From NCBI GenBank assembly GCA_024404145.1, contig JAKSQK010000007.1, positions 1-62,524 of the forward strand: a stretch of 62,524 bases of DNA. The letters are read 5' to 3'. The notes under the pieces are model-generated. The model made no database searches and was not told the origin of the DNA. It saw only the letters and a list, made by a program, of their open reading frames with translations. A program made the translations under genes and the position numbers. This document shows positions 1-8,780 of the stretch, in pieces. Numbering within the stretch: position 1 is the first letter of the stretch; each line of letters starts with the position of its first letter. This stretch comes from Clostridia bacterium. Lineage in GTDB: Bacteria; Bacillota; Clostridia; Oscillospirales; Acutalibacteraceae.

Positions 1-56
1 GAACCCCGGACACCTTGATTAAAAGTCAAGTGCTCTGCCAACTGAGCTAATGAATC
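1..56 (-). tRNA. tRNA-Lys (anticodon TTT), 3' end cut by window edge
   Basis: Read on the minus strand, the D arm (TTAGCTCAGTTGGCAGAGC), a five-pair anticodon stem with loop CTTTTAA, and the start of the T arm (GGGGTTC) are all visible. The anticodon TTT lies at positions 21-23. The 5' end is placed at 56 by counting a seven-base acceptor strand before the TA and the D stem. The last part of the T arm and the acceptor 3' strand lie outside the window. A strong promoter sits just upstream at 71-99. Confidence 0.93.
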
Positions 57-70
57 AAGACAGCTTATAT

Positions 71-99
71 ATTATATCAACATAGGGGTATAATGTCAA
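71..99 (-). promoter_or_regulatory. Sigma-A promoter of tRNA-Lys
   Basis: On the minus strand there is a perfect TTGACA (94-99), a 17-base spacer and a perfect TATAAT (71-76). The predicted start is near 64, eight bases before the tRNA 5' end. This spacing is typical for a stable-RNA promoter. Confidence 0.85.
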
Positions 100-133
100 G
101 AAAAAAATCAAAAAAATATACGATTTTTTAATT

Positions 134-162
134 AAAATAGCCGTATCTTTACGATACGGCTA
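134..162 (-). terminator. Intrinsic terminator of serC-serA
   Basis: A ten-pair perfect stem, TAGCCGTATC with GATACGGCTA (138-162, loop of five), lies 27 bases past the serA stop. On the minus strand it is followed by TTTTAATT. The opposite side is also T-rich, so it may act both ways. Confidence 0.8.
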
Positions 163-188
163 CATTTTTTTTACTAATTAAAGGGTTA

Positions 189-1346
189 TTAAATAATTCT
201 AACTCTGATAATACCCTCTATGGCTTCAATTTTATCCGAAACAGAATTATTTATATCAGAAACATCAAGCATCGTATATGCATATTCGCCGCGAGATTTA
301 TTTAGCATATTTTCAATGTTTACGCCGTTTTCAGAAACGATTGAAGTTATCATATTAAGCATATTCGGAATGTTTTTATGAATAATGCAAACTCTAGTTT
401 TTCCGCTTCTGGGCATTGAAATATCAGGAAGATTTACCGAATTTGTAATATTTCCGTTTTCAATATATTGTATTAACTCATTTGCTGCCATTTCAGCGCA
501 GTTATCTTCCGATTCAGGAGTCGAAGCGCCAAGATGCGGAATTGCAATAACGCCGTCAACATCTAACATTTCGTCGGTCGGAAAATCAACAACATAAGAT
601 GCTACTTTTCCGGATTCTAATGCCGAAATCATATCCTCAGAATTAACAAGACCTGCACGGGCAAAGTTTAGTATTCTTACGCCATCTTTCATTTTTGAAA
701 TTGACTTTGAATTGATAATGCCCTTTGTTGTATCGTTAAGAGGAACATGAACCGTTATGTAGTCGCACTGCTCATAAATCTCTTTAATATCAAGGGCATG
801 AACTGCATTTTTAGTCAAATTCCAAGCATGATTAACAGATAAATACGGATCGTAACCGTAAACCTTCATACCAAGAGAATTAGCCGCATTTGCAACTAAA
901 ACACCGATAGCTCCAAGACCGATGATACCGAGCTTTTTGCCTAAAAGTTCGGGACCTGCAAAGGCGCTCTTGCCTTTTTCAACAAGTTTTCCAACTTCAT
1001 CGCCCTGTCCCTTTAAGGTTTTTGCCCATTCTATTGCGGGAATTACCTTTCTTGAACTAATAAGCAAACCTGCGATAACAAGTTCCTTAACGGCATTAGC
1101 ATTAGCACCGGGAGTATTAAAAACAACAATTCCCTGCTCACTGCAACGCTCAATGGGAATATTATTAGTTCCGGCTCCTGCACGGGCTATTGCCTTTAAG
1201 CTGTTTGGAAATTCTACATCGTGGAGAGCGGCAGAACGGACAATAGCACCATCGGGATTTTCAACTTCATCACCGATAGTATATTTTTCATCGAAAACAG
1301 ATAAACCGATTTTTGATATTTTATTATAAGTCTTTATCTTAAACAT
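189..1346 (-). CDS. serA: D-3-phosphoglycerate dehydrogenase
   Basis: First step of serine synthesis: oxidises 3-phosphoglycerate to 3-phosphohydroxypyruvate with NAD in the cytoplasm. The 385-residue protein shows the Rossmann motif GLGAIG (143-148), the catalytic-site arginine in NFARAGLV (R230) and the conserved PHLGAST histidine (H271). A C-terminal ACT domain runs from about 317 to 385 and suggests feedback control by serine. The extra domain of the long type-1 enzyme is absent, so this is the short ACT form. The ATG overlaps the TAA of serC by one base, so the two are translationally coupled and share the promoter at 2459-2487. No serB phosphatase gene is seen nearby. Confidence 0.95.
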   Translation of the reverse strand: MFKIKTYNKISKIGLSVFDEKYTIGDEVENPDGAIVRSAALHDVEFPNSLKAIARAGAGTNNIPIERCSEQGIVVFNTPGANANAVKELVIAGLLISSRKVIPAIEWAKTLKGQGDEVGKLVEKGKSAFAGPELLGKKLGIIGLGAIGVLVANAANSLGMKVYGYDPYLSVNHAWNLTKNAVHALDIKEIYEQCDYITVHVPLNDTTKGIINSKSISKMKDGVRILNFARAGLVNSEDMISALESGKVASYVVDFPTDEMLDVDGVIAIPHLGASTPESEDNCAEMAANELIQYIENGNITNSVNLPDISMPRSGKTRVCIIHKNIPNMLNMITSIVSENGVNIENMLNKSRGEYAYTMLDVSDINNSVSDKIEAIEGIIRVRII

Positions 1347-2428
1347 TATAAATTTTCCTCTTCAAATTTTTTCATAAAATCAACAAGCTTCTGAACGCCC
1401 TCAATCGGCATAGCATTATAAATGGAAGCACGCATACCGCCAACCGTTCTATGGCCCTTAATATTAACAAAACCTGCTTTCTTTGCTTCGGCTACGAACT
1501 TAGCGTCAAGTTCTTCGTTGCCTGTAACAAAAGGAACATTCATGAGCGAACGGTCTTCGGCAACAACGGTTCCCTTAAAGAGTTTGCTGTTGTCAAGGAA
1601 ATCGTAAAGAACTTTTGCCTTCTTTTCGTTCAATTCCTTCATTTTTTCAAGACCGCCCATTTTTTTAATCCACTTAAATGTAAGACCTGCAAGATAAATG
1701 CAGTAACAAGGCGGAGTATTAAACATAGAACCGTTATCGGCATGGGTTTTGTAATCAAGCATTGTCGGAGTGAAATCCATAGCATTGCCAACTAAATCTT
1801 TACGAACAATAACTATTGTTACACCGGCGGGAGCTATGTTTTTCTGAGCACCTGCAAAAAGTAAGCCAAACTTTGAAACATCAATGGGTTCAGATAATGC
1901 GCAACTCGAAATATCTGCAACAAGCGGAATATCTCCGGTATCCGGCAACTCAGGAAATTTTGTACCGTAAATTGTATTATTCATACAAATATAAACATAG
2001 TCGGCATCTTTATCAAAATCGTCTTTTGTAGTTTTCGGAATATAAGAATATGTTTTATCGGCACTTGATGCAACTGCACGTGCTTTACCGTAACGAGCCG
2101 CCTCTTTGTATGCTTTATTTGCCCACTGACCGGTAATAATATAATCTGCTTTGTTATTCTTATTCATTAAATTAAGAGCAACCATTGCAAATTGCGTTGA
2201 GCCACCGCCCTGCAAAAACAAAACATCGTAATTATCGGGAATATTCATTATTTCTCTTAAATCTGCTTCTGCTTGATCAATAATTGCTTGATATTCCTTT
2301 GAACGATGGGACATTTCCATAACAGACTGTCCCGAACCTGCATAATCAAACATTTCTTCAGCAGCTGTCTTCAAAACTTCCTCCGGAAGCATTGAAGGTC
2401 CTGCACTAAAATTATAAACTCTTGCCAT
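1346..2428 (-). CDS. serC: Phosphoserine aminotransferase
   Basis: Second step of serine synthesis: transfers the amino group of glutamate to 3-phosphohydroxypyruvate using pyridoxal phosphate. The 360 residues match the family length. N-terminal YNFSAGPSMLP and the cofactor lysine in FAGAQKNIAPAG (K196) are diagnostic, as is the C-terminal GHRTVGGMRASIYNA. The start ATG has a strong AGGAGG site. It is the first gene of a two-gene operon with serA, with a sigma-A promoter about 30 bases upstream and a terminator after serA. Confidence 0.96.
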   Translation of the reverse strand: MARVYNFSAGPSMLPEEVLKTAAEEMFDYAGSGQSVMEMSHRSKEYQAIIDQAEADLREIMNIPDNYDVLFLQGGGSTQFAMVALNLMNKNNKADYIITGQWANKAYKEAARYGKARAVASSADKTYSYIPKTTKDDFDKDADYVYICMNNTIYGTKFPELPDTGDIPLVADISSCALSEPIDVSKFGLLFAGAQKNIAPAGVTIVIVRKDLVGNAMDFTPTMLDYKTHADNGSMFNTPPCYCIYLAGLTFKWIKKMGGLEKMKELNEKKAKVLYDFLDNSKLFKGTVVAEDRSLMNVPFVTGNEELDAKFVAEAKKAGFVNIKGHRTVGGMRASIYNAMPIEGVQKLVDFMKKFEEENL

Positions 2429-2458
2429 AAAATTACCTCCTAAAATTGCATATTTACC

Positions 2459-2487
2459 ATTATATTCATTGAAAATTATAATGTCAA
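2459..2487 (-). promoter_or_regulatory. Sigma-A promoter of serC-serA
   Basis: TTGACA (2482-2487), a 17-base spacer and TATAAT (2459-2464) on the minus strand, a perfect consensus. The leader of roughly 25 bases is too short for a T-box or riboswitch. Confidence 0.85.
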
Positions 2488-2571
2488 TGACATTGTTAAA
2501 TATTTAACGGTCTTTTTTATAATTTTTTGTGATATCGGCAAAACATTGTTAAAATATTGTCAATATTGCAA

Positions 2572-3276
2572 TTATAATAATCCAAAAATAACAGCAGGTA
2601 TTAAAGCGGGTAGCATATTTGCTACTTTTATTTTTTTATCGAAAACAAGATTTAAGCCGACTGTAAATATAAGCGCTGAACCTATTAAAGATATATTAAA
2701 AATAATGCTTGGTGAAATATTTTGTTTTATCAGCATACCGAGTATTGTTACGCTTCCCTGTAATATTGCAACGGGTATTGCCGAAAATACAGCGCCCTTT
2801 CCGAGTGATGATGTCATAACGGCAATAATAATAAAATCAAGTATTGTTTTTGTTAAAAGTATGGTGAAATCTCCGCTTATTCCATCTTTAATTGAGCCGA
2901 CAATAGCCATCGCACCGATGCAAACAGTAAAAGAAGCGGTTATAAACGCATCGACAAAACTTTTGTCGTTTTCATTTTTAGATTTTAGTTTAAGCCATTC
3001 GCCAAATTTTTGAAATGCGCCGTCAATATCCAATATTTCTCCTATTACAGTTCCGATAATAAGACAAATAACAAGCATCATTCCGTTAAATGAAACAAGT
3101 TTTCCGTCTTTTAATTTAAGCATTCCTTCCATAGCGCCTGAAACACTTACGAAGATAACTCCGATACCGCATGTTACGGTTAGCGATTTTTTTACTGATT
3201 CATTTATATATTTGCCGAAAAACCAGCCGAAAAGACCTGCGGCTAATATTCCGATAACATTTATTATTGTGCCCAT
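2572..3276 (-). CDS. DUF554 family integral membrane protein
   Basis: A 234-residue polytopic membrane protein of the DUF554 (YdfK/YqgA) family, function unknown. About six to seven hydrophobic segments are visible, and the family start MGTIINVIGILAAGLFGWFFG is present. I choose the ATG at 3276 because AAAAGGAG sits just upstream and the family begins there. An upstream in-frame start at 3333 would add an uncharged-poor tail lying over the purB promoter region. The gene is divergent from purB and has no obvious partner. Confidence 0.85.
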   Translation of the reverse strand: MGTIINVIGILAAGLFGWFFGKYINESVKKSLTVTCGIGVIFVSVSGAMEGMLKLKDGKLVSFNGMMLVICLIIGTVIGEILDIDGAFQKFGEWLKLKSKNENDKSFVDAFITASFTVCIGAMAIVGSIKDGISGDFTILLTKTILDFIIIAVMTSSLGKGAVFSAIPVAILQGSVTILGMLIKQNISPSIIFNISLIGSALIFTVGLNLVFDKKIKVANMLPALIPAVIFGLL

Positions 3277-3301
3277 ATACTTCTCCTTTTGATTACAGCA
3301 A

Positions 3302-3330
3302 TTGACATTTTTGGCTTTTAATGTTATTAT
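3302..3330 (+). promoter_or_regulatory. Sigma-A promoter of purB
   Basis: TTGACA (3302-3307), 17-base spacer and TATTAT (3325-3330). It lies about 40 bases before the purB ATG. There is no room for a purine riboswitch in the leader. Confidence 0.8.
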
Positions 3331-3369
3331 CATTAAGTGTTATTATATAATAAATAAGGTGAAAAAACA

Positions 3370-4803
3370 ATGGAAAATAAAAACTCTTATGTTTCCCCTT
3401 TGTCAACAAGATATGCAAGTAGCAATATGCAGTATATTTTTTCTGAGGATTTTAAGTTCAAAACCTGGCGAAAATTATGGATAGCTCTTGCAAAAGCCGA
3501 AAAAGAATTAGGTCTTAATATTACTGACGAGCAAATAAACGAACTTGAAAAATTTGCCGAAGATATCAATTATGATGTTGCAGTTGCAAGAGAGCATGAG
3601 GTACGACATGATGTAATGAGCCATGTTTATGCCTACGGTGTTCAGTGCCCAAAAGCAAAGCCGATTATTCATCTCGGCGCTACCTCTTGCTATGTTGGCG
3701 ATAATGCAGATATCGTTATTATGAGAGAAGGTTTGCGTCTTATTCTTAATAAAACGGTTTCAGTAATAAAAAATCTTTCTGATTTTGCGCAGAAATACAA
3801 AGCTCTTCCCTGCCTTGCTTATACCCATTTACAACCTGCTCAACTTACAACGGTTGGAAAACGCGCAACATTATGGATAAATGAATTATTAAACGATGTT
3901 GCCAATATTGAGTTTCAGTTTGAAAATCTAAAATTGCTCGGCTCAAAGGGTACAACGGGTACTCAGGCAAGTTTTATGGAACTCTTTAATAACGACGAAG
4001 CCAAGGTAAAAAAAGCCGACGAACTAATTGCCGAATATATGGGATTTAGCGAATGTGTTCCGGTTTCCGGCCAAACATATTCAAGAAAAACCGACTATTA
4101 TGTATTATCGGCGCTTTCAGGTATTGCTCAAAGTGCATATAAATTTTCGAACGATATGCGGATTCTTCAATCATTTGAAGAAATGGAAGAACCGTTTGAA
4201 AAATCTCAAATCGGCTCTTCGGCTATGCCTTACAAGCGAAATCCTATGAGATGCGAACGCATATCAGCTCTTTCAAGATATGTAATTTGCGACCTTCAAA
4301 ATACCGCAATAACATCTTCAACTCAATGGTTTGAAAGAACTCTTGATGACAGCGCAAATAAAAGAATTGCCGTTTCTGAGGCATTTTTGGCAACCGATGC
4401 AATTCTTAACATCTATCTTAATGTTACGGAAAATCTTGTTGTTAACGAAAAAGTCATTGAAAAAAGAGTTTTTGAAAAATTGCCGTTTATGGCTACCGAA
4501 AATATTATGATGGAGTCGGTAAAACGAGGCGGCGACCGTCAGGCGCTTCATGAAATTATCAGGGTATATTCTCAAGAAGCGGCAAAACGAGTAAAACAAG
4601 AAGGAAAAGACAATAATTTAATTGAATTGTTAGCAAATGATGATGCGATTCCGCTTAATAAAGAAGAAATTACTGCTACTCTCTCCCCTGCCAACTTCAT
4701 AGGCAGAAGCATTTCTCAGGTTGATGATTTTTTAAGCAAAGATGTATTACCGATAATTAAAAAGTATTACGATTCCTCGATAAAATCTGAATTAAAAGTG
4801 TGA
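3370..4803 (+). CDS. purB: Adenylosuccinate lyase
   Basis: Cleaves SAICAR in purine synthesis and adenylosuccinate in AMP synthesis, releasing fumarate. The fumarase/aspartase superfamily signature SSAMPYKRNPM is at about residues 282-292. At 477 residues it is longer than the roughly 430-residue enzyme of Bacillus. The N-terminus (SPLSTRYAS, then FKFKTWRKLW) resembles the long form also found in animals. The start follows AAGGTG. Only ten bases separate it from the downstream P-type ATPase, so they are probably co-transcribed, although no functional link is obvious. Confidence 0.95.
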   Translation: MENKNSYVSPLSTRYASSNMQYIFSEDFKFKTWRKLWIALAKAEKELGLNITDEQINELEKFAEDINYDVAVAREHEVRHDVMSHVYAYGVQCPKAKPIIHLGATSCYVGDNADIVIMREGLRLILNKTVSVIKNLSDFAQKYKALPCLAYTHLQPAQLTTVGKRATLWINELLNDVANIEFQFENLKLLGSKGTTGTQASFMELFNNDEAKVKKADELIAEYMGFSECVPVSGQTYSRKTDYYVLSALSGIAQSAYKFSNDMRILQSFEEMEEPFEKSQIGSSAMPYKRNPMRCERISALSRYVICDLQNTAITSSTQWFERTLDDSANKRIAVSEAFLATDAILNIYLNVTENLVVNEKVIEKRVFEKLPFMATENIMMESVKRGGDRQALHEIIRVYSQEAAKRVKQEGKDNNLIELLANDDAIPLNKEEITATLSPANFIGRSISQVDDFLSKDVLPIIKKYYDSSIKSELKV

Positions 4804-4813
4804 GGTATAACAG

Positions 4814-7408
4814 ATGATTTGGCATAGTTCTGATATAAATTCAGTTCTAAATGAACTTGAAGTTAATGCGGATAAAGGTCTTTCAAACGGCGTTGCCGAA
4901 AACCGATTAAAAAAGTACGGTAAAAATGTTATTAAAAACATTAAAAAGCCCTCTATTTTTGAAATGTTTTTACTGCAACTTAAAGATAAGCATGTTTATA
5001 TTCTTTCTGCAATTTCAATTTTATCTTTTATTTTTTCAATAATTTATGATAAAGGCGACATATATTCGCCGTTGCTTATTATTCTTATTGTCCTTCTTAA
5101 CGCTCTGATAAGCGCATATCAAATGTATAAAAGCGATTTGGCGATAAATAACCTTAGAAGCATTACAAATCCTATTGCAAGGGTTTTAAGAGACGGTATA
5201 GAAAAAGAAATTTATGCCGAAGATTTAGTTCCGGGCGACATTATTCTGATTAAAGGCGGAGATTATATCCCTGCCGATGCAAGACTAATTGAAACAAACA
5301 GTTTTTCCTGCAATGAATATATACTGACAGGCGAGGATATTCCGAGCAATAAAAAAGCCGATGATATTTACGATGAAATTACCGATGTTTCATACAGAAC
5401 TAATATGGTATATTCGGGAACAACCGCCATATATGGTACGGCGAAAGCAGTTGTTGTTGAAACGGGACTGTTTACGGAAATAGGTCATAATTCTTCTTTG
5501 AATCAACAGTCGGGTAACGACACTTTGCCTATTACTTCCCGCCTAAATTCAAGCTCAAAACTCATTAATATCGCTATTTTAATTATTTGTACTGTTGTTT
5601 TTGCAATTCAAGTTTTGATAAATTTCAAAAATTACGGCTTTGCAACTACAACAATTACTGCTCTTCTTAATTCAATGGCTCTTGCCGTTTCGGCAATTCC
5701 TGAAGGTTTACCTGCTATTTCAACCATCGCCATTGCTCTTGGAATTGAAAGAATAATTCATGAAGAAATTATTATTAAAAAAGTAAGGGCACTTGAAGTT
5801 CTCGGAAAAACAACAGTAATTTGTTCCGATAAAACAGGAATTATAACTAAAAACACAATGAGTCTTAACCGTTTATTCGACGGTGAAAATATTATAAAAA
5901 TTGATGATGAACCTTTAAGCGAAAACAGTAAAAACATTTTAAGATTTGCCTCTTGCTGTTCAACCATCGAAAACGATTCGACCGAAAGTTCAATAAATAA
6001 TGCTTGTATTGAGCATTGCGGTATCTCTTCGGAAGAACTCGATAATCTTTTTCCGAGAGTAGGTTTACTTCCATTTGATTCCGTAAGGAAAACTACTGCA
6101 AGTATAATACTTATCGATGGTAAACCTTATGCAGTTGTAAAAGGCGCTACCGAGAACTTGGCAGATAAATTTAATAATATCGACAAAAAGTTACTGCTTG
6201 AAGTAAATGAGCAGTTTGCGAAAGACGCATTAAGAATTGTTTGTGTCGGCATTAAACAACTCGAAGAAATACCCTCAAATCCTTCTTCGGAAGAAATTGA
6301 ATGCAACTTAACTTTTGTCGGCTTAATCGGTCTTGAAGACCCGCTTCGTGAACAAACAATAAATGCGATTAAAGCAACAGAATTTGCCGGTATTAGAACG
6401 ATTATGATAACCGGCGATAATCTTACAACTGCCTATGCAGTTGCGAGAAGAAGCGGAATTCTCAAAGACGGATTTGAAGCAATTACCGGCGCCCAACTTG
6501 CCGAAATTGACGATGAAGAACTAATAAAAAATATAGGAAAATATTCTGTATTTGCAAGGGTAAATCCCGACGATAAACTCCGTATTATTTCTGCTTTACA
6601 GCAAAACGGAGAAATTGTAACTATAACCGGAGATGATTTTAAGGATATCAGAGCTCTTGCAAATGCCGACATCGGCTGTGCTATGGGAAAACTCGGAACC
6701 GATGTTATAAGAGCCAATGCCGATATAATTATTAAAAACAGTCATTTTGATTCAATTGTAAATGCAATTAAAGAAAGCCGAGGACTATTTGCAAACATTC
6801 AAAAATCGGTTGCATTTTTATTAAGTTGTAATTTAGCCGAAATAGCATTTTATCTTATATCGCTTATTGTTTTCAAAAAGCCTCCTATTTCCGCCGTTCA
6901 GCTTTTATGGATAAATCTGCTTACCGACTGTTCTCCCGTTATCGCTTTGGCTACTCTTAAAGCCGAGGATACTGTTATGAATAATCATCCCTTAGCATTA
7001 AGCGGAAGAATATTCGATAACAAAACGCTTATTAACACTATTTTACAAGCATCATATATTACATTCATTGCATTCGTATCCTTTGTTATCGGCAATAAAA
7101 CGAGAGATTATAATTTGGCGCTTACTATGTCATTTTTCACTCTTGGTTTATCCGAAACGCTTCATACATTCAACATCAAAACAACAACAAGTATATTCAA
7201 ATCAAAATTCAAATTTAATGACTTTTTGTTTATTTCAACAATGTTGATGATGTTCATAATCTTCTTCCTTGTTTTAACTCCTGCGGGAGCCGTATTCGGA
7301 CTAAAAGTTTTGCCATTCAAAAATTTAATGATGTCGGTAACTTTATCACTTTCTTTACTTGTCTTCTGTGAAATATTAAAGCTCATAAACAAAATTTTCA
7401 GCAGGTAA
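4814..7408 (+). CDS. Cation-transporting P-type ATPase (P2A-like), divergent core motifs
   Basis: An 864-residue P-type ATPase laid out like calcium pumps: N-terminal cation-ATPase domain, actuator domain, M4 motif PEGLP, P and N domains, then a C-terminal transport bundle. Ion-site residues of the SERCA type are kept (NLAE in M5, NLLTD in M6). Three core motifs differ from the family. The phosphorylation loop is DKTGI (D339-I343) instead of DKTGT. The actuator loop is TGED (172-175) instead of TGES. The P-domain loop is TGDDFKD (605-611) instead of TGDGVND. The catalytic aspartate, actuator glutamate and both P-domain aspartates remain. Activity is therefore possible but uncertain, and the ion is inferred. 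Confidence 0.85.
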   Translation: MIWHSSDINSVLNELEVNADKGLSNGVAENRLKKYGKNVIKNIKKPSIFEMFLLQLKDKHVYILSAISILSFIFSIIYDKGDIYSPLLIILIVLLNALISAYQMYKSDLAINNLRSITNPIARVLRDGIEKEIYAEDLVPGDIILIKGGDYIPADARLIETNSFSCNEYILTGEDIPSNKKADDIYDEITDVSYRTNMVYSGTTAIYGTAKAVVVETGLFTEIGHNSSLNQQSGNDTLPITSRLNSSSKLINIAILIICTVVFAIQVLINFKNYGFATTTITALLNSMALAVSAIPEGLPAISTIAIALGIERIIHEEIIIKKVRALEVLGKTTVICSDKTGIITKNTMSLNRLFDGENIIKIDDEPLSENSKNILRFASCCSTIENDSTESSINNACIEHCGISSEELDNLFPRVGLLPFDSVRKTTASIILIDGKPYAVVKGATENLADKFNNIDKKLLLEVNEQFAKDALRIVCVGIKQLEEIPSNPSSEEIECNLTFVGLIGLEDPLREQTINAIKATEFAGIRTIMITGDNLTTAYAVARRSGILKDGFEAITGAQLAEIDDEELIKNIGKYSVFARVNPDDKLRIISALQQNGEIVTITGDDFKDIRALANADIGCAMGKLGTDVIRANADIIIKNSHFDSIVNAIKESRGLFANIQKSVAFLLSCNLAEIAFYLISLIVFKKPPISAVQLLWINLLTDCSPVIALATLKAEDTVMNNHPLALSGRIFDNKTLINTILQASYITFIAFVSFVIGNKTRDYNLALTMSFFTLGLSETLHTFNIKTTTSIFKSKFKFNDFLFISTMLMMFIIFFLVLTPAGAVFGLKVLPFKNLMMSVTLSLSLLVFCEILKLINKIFSR

Positions 7409-7413
7409 TTATT

Positions 7414-7824
7414 TTGAAAAGAATAGCTGTAATTTTTCTTATAATTTTAGTTTTTCTATGTTCTTGCAATTCAAAAAACAGTAAAGTCAATAATAAAGCA
7501 GAAGAAATCATTATAAACGAAGAAACCGAAAATGGTTTAGATGATTATAAATTAACAAGCAATATCGTTTCGCAAGTAGAAGAAAAAACAGAAAGTGATA
7601 TAGATAAATCGAGCGGTTTTGTCTCAAAAACATACAAAGCAAAACAAAAGAAATCGGAAGAAAAATTTGATGGCGTTTATTTTGCAAATAAGAATTCGAA
7701 AAAGTTTCATAAATCGACCTGTTCTTTTGGCAAAAAGATAAAGTCAGAAAATCTTCATAAAACAAAAGACAGAGAAAACCTGATTGACTCAGGATATGTT
7801 CCCTGCCTTAAATGTAATCCTTAA
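7414..7824 (+). CDS. Small lipoprotein with C-terminal Ada-like zinc-binding motif
   Basis: 136 residues starting at a TTG preceded by GCAGG, five bases after the P-type ATPase stop. The N-terminus is a lipoprotein signal with lipobox LCSC. A charged, probably disordered middle follows. The last 45 residues hold the pattern YFANKNSKKFHKSTC ... GYVPCLKCNP. This Cys/Cys-x-x-Cys motif is known from the tail of many secreted nucleases and resembles the Ada metal-binding fold. No catalytic domain is present. Coupling to the ATPase suggests co-expression, but the role is unknown. Confidence 0.75.
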   Translation: MKRIAVIFLIILVFLCSCNSKNSKVNNKAEEIIINEETENGLDDYKLTSNIVSQVEEKTESDIDKSSGFVSKTYKAKQKKSEEKFDGVYFANKNSKKFHKSTCSFGKKIKSENLHKTKDRENLIDSGYVPCLKCNP

Positions 7825-7865
7825 AAAATTAGTCCCTGCTGTAAAAGCAGAGACTAATTTTTATT
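7824..7865. terminator. Bidirectional terminator between convergent genes
   Basis: A hairpin of TTAGTC-C-CTGCT with AGCAG-A-GACTAA, flanked by A-run and T-run, sits between the lipoprotein gene and the flavoprotein gene. The stop of the minus-strand gene (7861) lies within its T-run. Confidence 0.8.
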
Positions 7866-8478
7866 TTATAAAGTTGGTAATAATCTTTTCTTCTTTTATA
7901 GGCAAACCGTATTTATCAATACCAAGTTTTATAGACTTAATAAGAAATGCCATATTATTACCTAATGTTCGCATTGTTTGAAGACCTTCGGCATCAAGTT
8001 TTGCCTCGCCCTCAATTTGACCGTGAACACCGTTCCAATATTGGCTTGAAACAACCGGCATACCGCAAATGGTAAAATATTTATTTAATTCATCAAATGT
8101 TGAGGAAATACCGCCTCGTCTTGCAACCGCAATTCCGGCGCCCACCTTCATTGTTTTATCAAAATCCGAGATAGTAAACAACCTGTCTAAAAACGCAATT
8201 AGCGTTGCATTTGCTGATGCATAATAAACCGGTGTTCCGACAAGAAGTCCGTCGCAATTTTTGAATTTTGCCTTTGCATCGTTTACCGCATCATCAAAAA
8301 CGCATTTTCCCGTTTTTACGCATGATTTACAAGCTATGCAACCTCTAATCGAATCTGTGCCGATATTCAACAATTCAGTTTCGATTCCATTTTCATTTAA
8401 TGTTATAATAACTTCATTAAGAGCAATAGAGGTATTTCCGTTTGCTCTCGGACTGCTGTTAATAACAAGAACTTTCAT
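7861..8478 (-). CDS. NADPH-dependent FMN reductase / flavodoxin-like protein
   Basis: Small flavoprotein of the iron-sulfur flavoprotein/NADPH-FMN reductase family. MKVLVINSSPRANGNTS forms the FMN-phosphate loop, CIACKSCVKTGKC is the cysteine cluster typical of the iron-sulfur flavoprotein subgroup, and VGTPVYYASA follows. I place the start at the ATG at 8478, where homologues begin, with AGAAGTG upstream. An alternative GTG at 8496 would overlap the spoIIID stop. It follows spoIIID on the same strand with no gap, so it may be co-expressed in the mother cell. The redox partner is unknown. Confidence 0.85.
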   Translation of the reverse strand: MKVLVINSSPRANGNTSIALNEVIITLNENGIETELLNIGTDSIRGCIACKSCVKTGKCVFDDAVNDAKAKFKNCDGLLVGTPVYYASANATLIAFLDRLFTISDFDKTMKVGAGIAVARRGGISSTFDELNKYFTICGMPVVSSQYWNGVHGQIEGEAKLDAEGLQTMRTLGNNMAFLIKSIKLGIDKYGLPIKEEKIITNFIK

Positions 8479-8492
8479 TTTGACACTTCTTT

Positions 8493-8738
8493 TCACTTTA
8501 CTTTGTATTTTAGTTTAGTTGCCATTCCGCCACGGATATGCCTTTCCATTTTGTTTTTTTCCAGTACCTCTTTAACGCAGCGATACATCATCGGATTATC
8601 ACGGGAAAGTCTTTCCGTAACATCTTTATGTACAGTGGATTTGGATACTTTGAAAACCTTTGCCGTTGCTCTGACGGTAGAACCGGTTGAAATAATATAT
8701 TCCCCAAGAGTCAGTGCCCTAGAACGGATATCATTCAT
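8493..8738 (-). CDS. spoIIID: Sporulation transcriptional regulator SpoIIID
   Basis: An 81-residue DNA-binding protein of the mother-cell sporulation cascade. In Bacillus it is made under sigma-E and activates or represses many sigma-E genes, including sigK. The helix-turn-helix with VSKSTVHKDVTERL (about 32-45) and the basic tail RGGMATKLKYK match SpoIIID closely in sequence and length. The ribosome site GAGGTGAT is buried in an 18-pair perfect hairpin directly before the ATG (8741-8780). sigK lies only 1.4 kb away, divergently oriented. Confidence 0.96.
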   Translation of the reverse strand: MNDIRSRALTLGEYIISTGSTVRATAKVFKVSKSTVHKDVTERLSRDNPMMYRCVKEVLEKNKMERHIRGGMATKLKYKVK

Positions 8739-8740
8739 TA

Positions 8741-8780
8741 TATCACCTCATAAAATGTTATTACATTTTATGAGGTGATA
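8741..8780 (-). promoter_or_regulatory. Perfect 18-bp hairpin hiding the spoIIID ribosome site
   Basis: Arms 8741-8758 and 8763-8780 are perfectly complementary with a four-base loop (8759-8762). On the minus strand the first arm begins TATCACCTC (anti-Shine-Dalgarno) and the second ends GAGGTGATA, the spoIIID ribosome site, two bases before the ATG. No T-run follows, so it is not a normal terminator. Any transcript reading through from the upstream ABC gene would fold and mask the ribosome site. The candidate sigma-E promoter would start transcription at the loop and leave the site free. Confidence 0.8.

Noticed and set aside
8741..8780. Hairpin read as an ordinary terminator for the ABC gene
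   Set aside because: No T-run follows on the minus strand, and the spoIIID ATG comes two bases after the stem.
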